Source: Thalassolituus sp. UBA1087 (GTDB lineage Bacteria; Pseudomonadota; Gammaproteobacteria; Pseudomonadales; Oceanobacteraceae). From it: DNA of 64,000 nt. The position numbers and the translations under genes are program-made. This document shows, in pieces, positions 34,696 to 43,443 of the stretch (position 1 is its first letter; each line of letters begins with the position of its first letter). The DNA lies in NCBI GenBank assembly GCA_002314145.1, contig DCCG01000002.1:62001-126000 (forward strand), given 5' to 3'. The notes beneath the pieces are model-generated. The model saw only the letters and a program-made list of their open reading frames with translations, made no database searches and was not told where the DNA came from.

Positions 34696-36813
34696 ATGAC
34701 CGCACAGAACCCTCGAAAGATCCTCGTCACCAGCGCCCTGCCCTATGCCAACGGCTCCATTCACCTTGGCCATCTGCTGGAATACATTCAGACCGATATC
34801 TGGGTACGCTTCCAGAAACTGCGTGGCAACGAGTGCCACTATGTCTGCGCTGATGACGCCCACGGCACCGCCATCATGCTGCGTGCCGAAAAAGAAGGCC
34901 TGACCCCGGAACAACAGATAGCCCGGGTGAAAGCCGAACACGAGGAAGACTTCGCCGGGTTCCAGATTGGCTTTGACAACTTCCACAGCACTCACAGTGA
35001 AGAGAACCGTCATTTCTCTGAAGAAATCTACAAAGCCTGCCGCGACAAAGGCTACATCGCGTCGCGCAGCATTAAACAGCTGTATGATCCGGTCAAAGAG
35101 TTGTTTCTCGCCGACCGCTATATCAAAGGTGAATGCCCTAACTGTGGTGCTGACGATCAGTATGGTGATAACTGTGAAGCCTGTGGTGCCACTTACACGC
35201 CGGCAGAACTGAAAAACCCGGTCTCAGTGATTTCCGGTGCCACACCGGTGGAAAAAGAATCCGAGCATTATTTCTTTAAACTGCCGGAATTCCAGCAATT
35301 CCTGCGTGAATGGACGCGCTCCGGTACGCTGCAGGAAGGCGTTGCCAATAAACTGGCTGAATGGCTGGATTCTGACCTGCACGAATGGGATATCTCCCGT
35401 GATGCCCCTTATTTCGGTTTTGAAATTCCGGATGCGCCGGGCAAATATTTCTACGTCTGGCTCGACGCTCCTATTGGTTACATGGCCAGCTTTAAAAACC
35501 TGTGTGACAAGCGTGGCGACATCGATTTCGACGAGTTCTGGAAGAAAGATTCCACCGCCGAGCTGTACCACTTTATCGGTAAAGACATTATCAACTTCCA
35601 TGCGCTGTTCTGGCCTTCCATGCTCACGGCCGCAGAATACCGCACGCCAACGGCTGTTAACGCACACGGTTTTGTTACCGTAAACGGTGCGAAAATGTCG
35701 AAATCCCGCGGTACTTTTATTAAAGCCCGCACTTATCTCAACCACCTGAACCCGACTTACCTGCGTTACTACTTTGCCGCCAAACTGGGTTCCGGTGTCG
35801 ATGACTTCGACCTCAACCTCGAAGACTTCGTACAGCGCGTGAACTCTGACCTGGTTAATAAACTGGTAAATATCGCCAGCCGTACCGCCAATTTTGTATA
35901 TAAAGCCGGCGGTAACCTGACCACAGAATGTGCAGAACCGGACATGGTGGCCGACTTTATTAACGCCGGCGATCAGATTGCAGATTTTTACGAAAGACGT
36001 GAATTCGGCCGTGCCATGCGTGAAATCATGTTGCTCGCTGACCGCGCTAACGAATACATTCAGGAAAAAGCCCCATGGGCAATGAACAAAGAGCAAGGCC
36101 GTCAGCAGGAGGTACAGGACGTCTGCTCTGTGGCCATCAACCTGTTCCGTCAGCTGATTACCTATCTGGCCCCGGTGCTGCCGGAAATTGCAGATAAAAC
36201 CGCTGACTTCCTGAATCTGGACAATCTTGACTGGGAATCGCGCCGCAACATTCTGCTGGGCCACAGCATCAATAAATTCAAACCTATGCTGCCCCGTGCA
36301 GAAATGGACAAAGTGACTGCCATTCTGGAAGAAACCAAAGACGAACTGGCGAAAGAAACCGGCAAAACTCCGGACGGCAAAAAAGACGACAAGCCAGCGC
36401 CTCAGAAGTCAGACAAGAAAGACGCTAAAAAGTCGAAAAATAAAGGGCCAGAGCTCAGGGAAGACGGCAATGAAGTGATTGCCGACACCATCGAGTTTCC
36501 GGACTTTGCAAAAGTCGATCTGCGTATTGCAAAAATCGTCGATGCCAGCCATGTCGAAGGGGCAGAAAAGCTGCTGCAACTGACACTGGATATCGGCAAC
36601 GGTGAAACCCGCAACGTCTTCTCCGGCATTAAAGCGGCCTACCAGCCAGAAGACCTGAAAGGCAAACTGACTGTTATGGTTGCTAACCTGGCACCGCGTA
36701 AAATGAAATTCGGTCTGTCCGAAGGCATGGTACTGGCGGCCGGGCCCGGCGGTGAAGACATCTTCCTGCTGGAGCCCCACGAGGGTGCTCAGCCTGGTAT
36801 GCGGGTGATGTAA
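34696..36813 (+). CDS. metG: Methionyl-tRNA synthetase
   Basis: Class I aminoacyl-tRNA synthetase of 705 residues with the dimer-type C-terminal extension. SIHLGHLLE carries the HIGH-type motif and AKMSKSRGTF carries KMSKS. The zinc knuckle has two CxxC pairs (CPNCGADDQYGDNCEACG). A Lys-rich linker around residue 560-585 leads to the C-terminal tRNA-binding OB domain (FAKVDLRIAKI, MKFGLSEGMVLAA). The gene is intact. Confidence 0.98.
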   Translation: MTAQNPRKILVTSALPYANGSIHLGHLLEYIQTDIWVRFQKLRGNECHYVCADDAHGTAIMLRAEKEGLTPEQQIARVKAEHEEDFAGFQIGFDNFHSTHSEENRHFSEEIYKACRDKGYIASRSIKQLYDPVKELFLADRYIKGECPNCGADDQYGDNCEACGATYTPAELKNPVSVISGATPVEKESEHYFFKLPEFQQFLREWTRSGTLQEGVANKLAEWLDSDLHEWDISRDAPYFGFEIPDAPGKYFYVWLDAPIGYMASFKNLCDKRGDIDFDEFWKKDSTAELYHFIGKDIINFHALFWPSMLTAAEYRTPTAVNAHGFVTVNGAKMSKSRGTFIKARTYLNHLNPTYLRYYFAAKLGSGVDDFDLNLEDFVQRVNSDLVNKLVNIASRTANFVYKAGGNLTTECAEPDMVADFINAGDQIADFYERREFGRAMREIMLLADRANEYIQEKAPWAMNKEQGRQQEVQDVCSVAINLFRQLITYLAPVLPEIADKTADFLNLDNLDWESRRNILLGHSINKFKPMLPRAEMDKVTAILEETKDELAKETGKTPDGKKDDKPAPQKSDKKDAKKSKNKGPELREDGNEVIADTIEFPDFAKVDLRIAKIVDASHVEGAEKLLQLTLDIGNGETRNVFSGIKAAYQPEDLKGKLTVMVANLAPRKMKFGLSEGMVLAAGPGGEDIFLLEPHEGAQPGMRVM

Positions 36814-36966
36814 GAGCAACAACGATCCGTTGATTCTGTTGCCACACAGCCGGCCATATTCATTATGACCGGCTTCGGTCAACTCACTGTAAACCACCGT
36901 CAAGCCTTATAACAGGTACAACGGCCGGTTATCGGGACATATTGAGAAACAGAGAAAGGAATAACG

Positions 36967-37194
36967 ATGGCCTATTTTGAAATTGAGTCCTATGCCGTGC
37001 ATTGGGACACCCAGGAAAACACCGGCACCATTCAGCTGAATATGATCAATGGTGAAGTTCACGCCATCAAGCAGCTGACGGCTTCGACTGTTCATATGCT
37101 GATGGACCTGCTGCGCAATGAAAAACCCCTCTACTTCGATACCGATCGCCAAAGCGTACACAGCCACTTTGAGCCGATTGGCGAAAATGAATAA
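36967..37194 (+). CDS. Small hypothetical protein
   Basis: Soluble 75-residue protein. An AGAAAGGA site precedes the ATG, which supports translation. MAYFEIESYAVHW and DLLRNEKPLYFDTD suggest a small alpha/beta fold. I do not recognise a family. It follows metG after 153 bp, a gap that contains only weak inverted repeats. Confidence 0.65.
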   Translation: MAYFEIESYAVHWDTQENTGTIQLNMINGEVHAIKQLTASTVHMLMDLLRNEKPLYFDTDRQSVHSHFEPIGENE

Positions 37195-37282
37195 GGATGA
37201 TAATCAACCCTTAAGGTGCTACTGAAGGTCTGTTTTATCATCACCAGTCCGGGCTCCGCGTTTACTCATAACACCAACTAAA

Positions 37283-37312
37283 AGCCTGCACCCGGGGGAA
37301 CAGGTGCAGGCT
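37283..37312 (-). terminator. Intrinsic terminator after the secreted one-unit protein
   Basis: AGCCTGCACC pairs with GGTGCAGGCT, and on the minus strand it is followed by TTTTAG. It lies about 40 bases past the stop of the secreted protein gene. Confidence 0.8.
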
Positions 37313-37352
37313 AAATAAGAAACCTCAGCCCATTAAGGTTTCTTCATTAAGA

Positions 37353-38585
37353 TCAATCACAATCAGGCGCATCATTCCAGAAACTCGCTGGATAAGATGT
37401 TACTGTTGCCCCTCCCGAAAGTGGCAGAATACCCTCCGCATCCGTGCAGTCATACGTAATGTTATTAAAATCACCGGAGCTGATATTGGTGCTGCTGGTC
37501 GCCGAACAGTTTTTGCCGGCAAACCCGGTCAGATACATATCGGAAAAGTTACCGCCGGTTCCTTCTTTCAGTTTGAAAGGAACATCAACATAGGCAACGC
37601 CGGAACCAACAAACTCAATATAAGCCTCAGAAATGGTACCGTTTGCCAATGGTGTTTTGGTCGAATCATTCGGATTTCCGGCCAGTTCCATGGCATGGTC
37701 AGAGGCATTGGATGAGGTGTTACCATTTTGCTTAATGTATACACCGGTAACCGAACCTGTAAAGCCATAATCCCAATCGATAGAATCATCACCATTACAG
37801 GTCAGCCACAGGTCAGTCACATCAACATCGCCACCGAAGAACTCGACACCATCGTCAAAGTTTTCATTCACATGAACGTGATCGATCGTGGTATTCGTAT
37901 CATTTACGGCATAAAGCGTCAGGCCGTTAATTTCATCACCACCGTTGGCGACATCATCCGGATCATTAACATTGATTTCACTGCCGCCTTCAGTAATAAC
38001 CACATACTGCAGTGTACCACTGCCGATGGTATCACTCAGGCTGCCACCAAAGTAATAATCGTCGCTGATACCTTCCATCAGGCAATCATCAGAACCACTG
38101 TTACATTCATTTGCCACACCAAAGCCGGACAAAATAACACCACCCCATTCGCCTTCGCCGGTGAAGTTTTCATCTTCACTTGAGAACACGATCGGATCAG
38201 ACGCGGTGCCGACTGCATTGATGGTCGCACCACGACTGATAATCAGAGACGCATTAGATGCCGTGGCAATGATGTTAACACCGGCTTCAATGGTCAGCTC
38301 CGCATCATTTGCTGTTGCCGGTGTTTTACCGTATTTATAACCATCTCCCACAGTAACGGCACCAGGCAGCGCCCAGAGGACAGGCTTCTGGTACATAACA
38401 TCATTACCATTAAACAGAGTTTTGTCCGTAGTAATGGATGAGGGAAGCTCACACAAAACGTAGTTTACAGTGTTCCAGTTAAAAGAAGCATTGGCAACAG
38501 AACCAACGGCCATACAGCTGCCATCGGATGCAAATGCACCGGCTGAGCTGAGCATCAAAGCAGAAACCATCATCAGTCTTTTCAT
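37353..38585 (-). CDS. Secreted beta-helix-like protein, single-unit relative of the giant lipoprotein
   Basis: Exported protein of 410 residues. A signal peptide ends at AGAFA. The mature part is acidic, Gly/Asn/Asp/Thr-rich and low in Lys/Arg, as in right-handed parallel beta-helix proteins. It carries GEGEWGGVILSGFG, a Cys-containing loop with ISDDYYFGG, LQYVVITEGG, and FFGGDVDVTDLWL followed by WDYGFTGSVTGVYI. The same ordered motifs recur in the lipoprotein at 39022. The ATG at 38585 has a GGAG site and gives a clean signal peptide. A terminator separates it from the lipoprotein gene, so it has its own promoter. The function is unknown; relatives of this pattern are common in secreted Bacteroidetes proteins. 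Confidence 0.8.
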   Translation of the reverse strand: MKRLMMVSALMLSSAGAFASDGSCMAVGSVANASFNWNTVNYVLCELPSSITTDKTLFNGNDVMYQKPVLWALPGAVTVGDGYKYGKTPATANDAELTIEAGVNIIATASNASLIISRGATINAVGTASDPIVFSSEDENFTGEGEWGGVILSGFGVANECNSGSDDCLMEGISDDYYFGGSLSDTIGSGTLQYVVITEGGSEINVNDPDDVANGGDEINGLTLYAVNDTNTTIDHVHVNENFDDGVEFFGGDVDVTDLWLTCNGDDSIDWDYGFTGSVTGVYIKQNGNTSSNASDHAMELAGNPNDSTKTPLANGTISEAYIEFVGSGVAYVDVPFKLKEGTGGNFSDMYLTGFAGKNCSATSSTNISSGDFNNITYDCTDAEGILPLSGGATVTSYPASFWNDAPDCD

Positions 38586-38974
38586 AACAAAATCTCCAGA
38601 ATGCTTTCCATGTATTCGTTTGCAACGGCCTGCATACAAACATTGTGATAATCAATTTCCGGATCAACCGGAAGATCAGCGGATAACTGATCACTGACTC
38701 CCCGGGGGAGCAGAATTAAAATACCACCAGACAGATGACAGAAAAGAGGCTGATTAATAACGAAATAAACCTAAAAATACTTACTTGGCAGGTAGCATTA
38801 TAAAAACATCACATATCTTTCACATAGCCATTTCATTCTTCAATTTTCTATTAAATTTCAGATACCTTACTGACAATATATTTAATTTACCTCCAGGAAT
38901 AGTTCGTGAACATATTATGACAAAGAAAAATAGGAAAATCGGAAAAGAAAAAGATATAAAAATTAACCTATCAG
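38586..38974. other. Intergenic region upstream of the secreted protein
   Basis: No gene is seen. The half next to the secreted gene holds its likely promoter. The distal half (about 38760-38970) is strongly AT-rich and could be a protein-binding or UP-like region. A 76-codon plus-strand frame there runs through the terminator and was rejected. Confidence 0.5.
38632..38660 (-). promoter_or_regulatory. Candidate FecI-type ECF promoter
   Basis: On the minus strand, GGAAAT (38655-38660) is followed after 17 bases by GTATGC (38632-38637). GGAAAT matches the -35 element of the E. coli fecA promoter at the same spacing; the -10 is not a match to TCCTTT. It lies about 45 bases before the secreted protein ATG. 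Confidence 0.35.
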
Positions 38975-38997
38975 AAAAAAGGGAGCCGAAGCTCCCT
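38975..38997 (-). terminator. Intrinsic terminator after the giant lipoprotein gene
   Basis: On the minus strand GGGAGC-TTCG-GCTCCC is followed by six T. The loop is a stable UUCG tetraloop. It lies about 25 bases beyond the lipoprotein stop. Confidence 0.92.
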
Positions 38998-39021
38998 GTT
39001 CAAAAATATTCATAAACGCCA

Positions 39022-42000
39022 TCAGTCAAGCTGATTAATAATTTCTGAATACTGATTGTAATCAAATATACCAAGGTAATTGGTTTGTTGTAAAAATACT
39101 GTGTCTGATGTCACCGAATCACTGTAATCCCCTGAGTCCGTGCCGGCACTATTTCCCTGGATCACAACATCGTAGGATGGAAATTCAGGGTTAAAACCAC
39201 CGGGATTCCGGCCAGACAATAATGGAGGCATCGCATAAAGTCCGGCAACTCCCTCGCGGACCTTATCGTAGGCATTATTGTTCTGAAACATATTCGGGTT
39301 AAACACAGAATCTCCTGAGAAAACAGGGACCTCATCAATCAAAGGCGTATCATTGCTCAGTTCTGCGCAACCTTCGGCCAGATTAACGATGTGAATATCC
39401 TGCGCCGTTAATGAGCCTGAAGTACCATCGATATAGAGACATTGTTTCATGGTGGACCCCATCAGGCTATAAGCATCCTGGTTTACACCGATGACACTGT
39501 TATACAGATTAAGGGAGCTGCCATCGTATAGAGAGATCCCTGTCTGATCGTACGCTTGCTGAACATAAACTGAATAATTCATGCTGATATTCGCCAAAAC
39601 CGGTGCGGAACGCGGTAAGGCATCTGTATCATCCGGGTTATTGACCCCCTGAATATATGTCATGATTCCACGATCATTCTGCACATCGTAGCTGGACGTT
39701 ATATACGCTCCCTGGATATTACCGACATAGCCATAGGACCACCTCATGGCACCGAAATAGCTTTCCATTCCATAATAGTAAAGATCCCGGAGGTTAACGG
39801 CCCCACCATGGAATTCCAGCATAAAGCGATCATGGGTATCGCCACTCTCAGATATCAGATTGACATGCTGCAAGGTTGCATCACGGCCAACGGCGTTCAG
39901 GGTAATATGAGCGTCCCCCCTCGCATTAAGGTACTCAATATCAACATTCCCATAGTCATTATCATAGCCGCCGAAATATCCGTATTTCCCCTGAATATTG
40001 CACACCTGCGTAGCTGCCAGCGCAGTATCTGCATCAGGGCATTGGTTGTGGCGGCCAAAACCATCGATGACCAGCGGCAGATTCAATGTCACCATGCCCT
40101 GGCTTTCAGCCGGTGTATCATCACTGTCAAAATATTCAGGTTCCCCCGATATCACCAGGGCTCCCCCCCGGGTTATATGCAGCACACTGTTTTCAGACTC
40201 CCCTGACAATTCAGTACCCGCTTCAATATTCAGCATCACCGGGTTTTCTTTCATGGCCGTCAGATCGGTCAGATGTTCATGCCCCTCACCGATATGCACT
40301 TCACCTTTAATACTCCACTTAGTGGGTGCTATCCGCATCACAGCGTCATCGATAAATCTGACTTCACCGGAACGGATAGCCCAGCCGGCTGTTGGCATGT
40401 TTTCCTGTATATCAGACAGGGTCCGGCCCGCAGCCAGCCCCTGCTGCACCGTCTCTCCGGCCCGCCCCGTATACTGACTGATGGTTACGTCATGATTGTA
40501 GGTGCCACCCAGAATACGACACACTTTCGTCAGAGGCCGCCAGCCACTTTCACTGATGTCTATCTGATTATCGCCGTTAAAGTCATAATCAAATGGGTAT
40601 GGCAGTGTTTCAAACCCAACCAGCATGCCTAAATTATTGCAGGCTTCATCCGGAGCAATAACAACGGAATCACTCCAGTCTGCGCCATACCAGTCGTCAT
40701 CACTGTCCATGACAGCACCGATATAATTGCTGTTATTCAGATAGGCGTAGGCATCACCGATTAAGCCGGCATAGGTATTCAGATCGGCGTGACGGGCGGA
40801 GGTATTACCGGTAATGACATAGGTGGTATCCAGCACCGGATCTTCTTCATACACACCACTGCTGTTAACCACATCGTAGCCGTAATCAGTGCCCGATAAT
40901 TCGGATTCGTCAGCGAGCGAGTGATCACAGCTGAGGATGACACCGTCAAACAGAATATCTGCAGGATCGGCGAGCAGAGCTGCCGTTTCGCTGTCGTCGA
41001 TATCAAGACATACAGAAAAATCAGAAAACACCGAATTAAACAACAGCAAACCAGAGCCCTGCTGCAGCAGAATGGCTGTATTGTCTGAACCAAAACCAAC
41101 GGCAGTAAGATTGGTAATGACCGGCCGGGATCTGGGTTGAGCATTGTAATCCTGGGCATCGTTGATGCCGTGGAGTACCGCACCCTGGCTGCTTTCTCCG
41201 GGGTTGATAACGGCAGTTTCTATGGTACCGGCATAACCGTTTTGCCAGAAAAGCGGATCACCGGCTATATTGCCCATGACAAGATTATCCAGGTTAACAC
41301 CACCGCCATTGATACTCAGACCGTTGCTTCCCGCACCGTATATATCCAGAAAGGAAATCTGTGATCCTGCGCCAACATTATTCAGCGTCACTGCTGCCTG
41401 ACCATCTTCACCGCTATCAAATATACGCAGATACTGAATATTCAGCTGAGCGGTTTGGTCATCAATCGCAGCCTCACCATTGACGGTAATCCCCCGCCAG
41501 CCGGAAGTAATTTCACCTGTGCCTGAATCAATAACACTGATAACTACGGCGGCATTATCAGCACCGGCTACCTTCAGATGCGCATCAGGCTGAATCACCA
41601 GTTCAGAATCCATGTCGGCTTCAGCCAGCAGCCGGCTTCCGGTCAGGAGAGTCAGAGTCAGCGGATCCGTCAGCGCCTGTTCCTGTTCGCTGGCAGTAAG
41701 CTGCGTAAAATCTGAACCGGCCTGCACCTTACCTGAAAGACGCCAGACAATATGCTTAACGCTATAATCGGGTAAGCCACCCGCCGTTAACAGCCCTTCC
41801 ATACTGAAAGAGCCATAGAGAGTTACCGATTGTGATATTTCAGCATTCAGGTCACATACCTGAAATACGTCTCCATCGATGGTCAGCAGGTCACTGGAAA
41901 GTGTTCCTGCTCCCATACACTGAGGAAAAAGAATCGCCGCCGGGTAAACATCCTGATTGGAAATACCGACATTACCAGCCCCCAACTGAGCCACAGTTTC

Positions 42001-43353
42001 CACACCAGAAAAACTCAGTATGTCGTTGCTTACTGTCCAGTTAAAACTGAGTGCTGCGTCCTCCCCGGTTATGGTATCGGTGGCCGAATGGATGGCTGAC
42101 AACGCATTGTCTGTCCCGTTGGTAATACTGGAGCAGTTCAGCAACGAAGTGCTGATCTCTATCTGAGCAGCAGAATTCTGTGGCGCCAGGCAGGTCTCAA
42201 AGCCCTGCATCACAAGGTTATCAATGTGAACGCTGCTATCGGTTAACGCCAGCGCACTGCCTGCCTGATTAAACTGATCGTAAAAGGTGCTGTCGGTCAG
42301 AGTGACATCACCACCACGGATATCCACGGCGGAATAGAGGCTGGCATGAAGTATCCGCGCCGACAAGCGGCCCTGATAATCATTCAACACCACCGCACTG
42401 CCTGCCGAATGGGTGATATAAGGCACAGGCTGAGCACCCGCGAAGGTATCGCTGAAAATATTCCAGCTACCGCCGTGTGTTGCAATCCCGGTGTTACCGG
42501 AATAGGCAATCACACTGCCTGTTTGTCCTGCGGCCGGCGCATAGGCTGTTACCGCAGCCCGGATGATCCCGCCTTCATAGCCTGCCAGATTCACCTGGGT
42601 CTCGGCACCGGCTTCACCGATAACAGAGGCGTTACCGGACGACGGGGTATATAAACCGGGCAGTCCCTGAGCAGTACTGTTGTTAAAGCTGAGGCCATAA
42701 AGGGTTAAATCTGTTTCTGCATTAACACCGCCATAATATCCATAAGGGCCTTCGATATTACACAGGGCCTCAGGACCGGCATCGGGTTCACAATCCGTTG
42801 CTGCGCCAATGCCGTTAATAATGATTCCCCCCCATTCTCCGCCGCCGCTCTTATTATCATCGACAGACTGAATATTGGCCGACAGCTGCGCATTGCGGTG
42901 TACAATCACCACGGCATCAGCGCGTGCATACACCGTTGAGGATGGGCCATCACCAAGTCTGAAATTTTTACGTTCCGCCACCAGTTCATCCAGCGTCTGA
43001 TAGGCTTTGCTTTCACCAAATTCGTAAACACCATCCAATACCCACACCAACGGCTGATAATTCCAGCTATTTTTAAGCTGAATCATATTCAGGGCACCGG
43101 TAATATTGCGGCTATTCGTCAAATGACCGAAGTCTTGGCTGAGAACACAGGCATTAACCGCTTCTCCATCAACCACCACCGGTTCTGCCGGCGTGCCCAT
43201 GATACCGTATCCGGCCAATTCGCATTGTGCCAGCGACTCTTCCATACTTTTCTGCATGGCTGTCTCATCAGAGACATCGGCGCCACAGCCGGAAAGCATG
43301 ACTATTGCAGATACTGCAGCCAGCATACGTCCCGTGTTTAATATTTTTTTCAT
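39022..43353 (-). CDS. Giant acidic lipoprotein with three diverged beta-helix-like units
   Basis: Predicted outer-membrane lipoprotein of about 1,443 residues; lipobox VMLSGC puts the lipid Cys at residue 23. Three diverged units are visible, about 55-490, 490-930 and 940-1443. Each opens with a Cys header and a W-x-L/I-x-G strand (LVWVLDG, IVWRLSG, WSIKG), then GEWGGIIING or equivalent. Units 1 and 3 share a two-Cys loop ending YGYYGG/YGYFGG. Units 2 and 3 share INGGGVNLDNL/FHGGAVNLRDL followed by an aromatic-rich W-x-x-GY-x-G segment. A calcium-loop-like DFNGDNQIDISE lies at about 924-935. An alternative ATG at 43434 has a stronger GAGG site and would add 27 residues before the signal. The gene follows the receptor gene within one operon. 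Function is unknown; a SusD-like ligand-capturing partner is inference. Confidence 0.82.
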   Translation of the reverse strand: MKKILNTGRMLAAVSAIVMLSGCGADVSDETAMQKSMEESLAQCELAGYGIMGTPAEPVVVDGEAVNACVLSQDFGHLTNSRNITGALNMIQLKNSWNYQPLVWVLDGVYEFGESKAYQTLDELVAERKNFRLGDGPSSTVYARADAVVIVHRNAQLSANIQSVDDNKSGGGEWGGIIINGIGAATDCEPDAGPEALCNIEGPYGYYGGVNAETDLTLYGLSFNNSTAQGLPGLYTPSSGNASVIGEAGAETQVNLAGYEGGIIRAAVTAYAPAAGQTGSVIAYSGNTGIATHGGSWNIFSDTFAGAQPVPYITHSAGSAVVLNDYQGRLSARILHASLYSAVDIRGGDVTLTDSTFYDQFNQAGSALALTDSSVHIDNLVMQGFETCLAPQNSAAQIEISTSLLNCSSITNGTDNALSAIHSATDTITGEDAALSFNWTVSNDILSFSGVETVAQLGAGNVGISNQDVYPAAILFPQCMGAGTLSSDLLTIDGDVFQVCDLNAEISQSVTLYGSFSMEGLLTAGGLPDYSVKHIVWRLSGKVQAGSDFTQLTASEQEQALTDPLTLTLLTGSRLLAEADMDSELVIQPDAHLKVAGADNAAVVISVIDSGTGEITSGWRGITVNGEAAIDDQTAQLNIQYLRIFDSGEDGQAAVTLNNVGAGSQISFLDIYGAGSNGLSINGGGVNLDNLVMGNIAGDPLFWQNGYAGTIETAVINPGESSQGAVLHGINDAQDYNAQPRSRPVITNLTAVGFGSDNTAILLQQGSGLLLFNSVFSDFSVCLDIDDSETAALLADPADILFDGVILSCDHSLADESELSGTDYGYDVVNSSGVYEEDPVLDTTYVITGNTSARHADLNTYAGLIGDAYAYLNNSNYIGAVMDSDDDWYGADWSDSVVIAPDEACNNLGMLVGFETLPYPFDYDFNGDNQIDISESGWRPLTKVCRILGGTYNHDVTISQYTGRAGETVQQGLAAGRTLSDIQENMPTAGWAIRSGEVRFIDDAVMRIAPTKWSIKGEVHIGEGHEHLTDLTAMKENPVMLNIEAGTELSGESENSVLHITRGGALVISGEPEYFDSDDTPAESQGMVTLNLPLVIDGFGRHNQCPDADTALAATQVCNIQGKYGYFGGYDNDYGNVDIEYLNARGDAHITLNAVGRDATLQHVNLISESGDTHDRFMLEFHGGAVNLRDLYYYGMESYFGAMRWSYGYVGNIQGAYITSSYDVQNDRGIMTYIQGVNNPDDTDALPRSAPVLANISMNYSVYVQQAYDQTGISLYDGSSLNLYNSVIGVNQDAYSLMGSTMKQCLYIDGTSGSLTAQDIHIVNLAEGCAELSNDTPLIDEVPVFSGDSVFNPNMFQNNNAYDKVREGVAGLYAMPPLLSGRNPGGFNPEFPSYDVVIQGNSAGTDSGDYSDSVTSDTVFLQQTNYLGIFDYNQYSEIINQLD

Positions 43354-43443
43354 AACGTAACCGTTCTTCCCATAACCTGACTGATAATCCGCTTGAATCA
43401 TCCGCTCATAATACTTTCTTGTGAGTAATGTCATATCGCCCCC

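Noticed and set aside
33487..35013. A 508-codon minus-strand frame opposite the CNNM and metG genes
   Set aside because: It is antisense to two clear genes, has no recognisable family motifs, and arises from codon bias on the coding strand.
35224..36264. A 346-codon minus-strand frame opposite metG
   Set aside because: metG is intact with all motifs; the antisense product has no domain or ribosome-binding support.
38785..39015. A 76-codon plus-strand frame in the AT-rich gap
   Set aside because: It has no ribosome-binding site and runs straight through the lipoprotein terminator hairpin.
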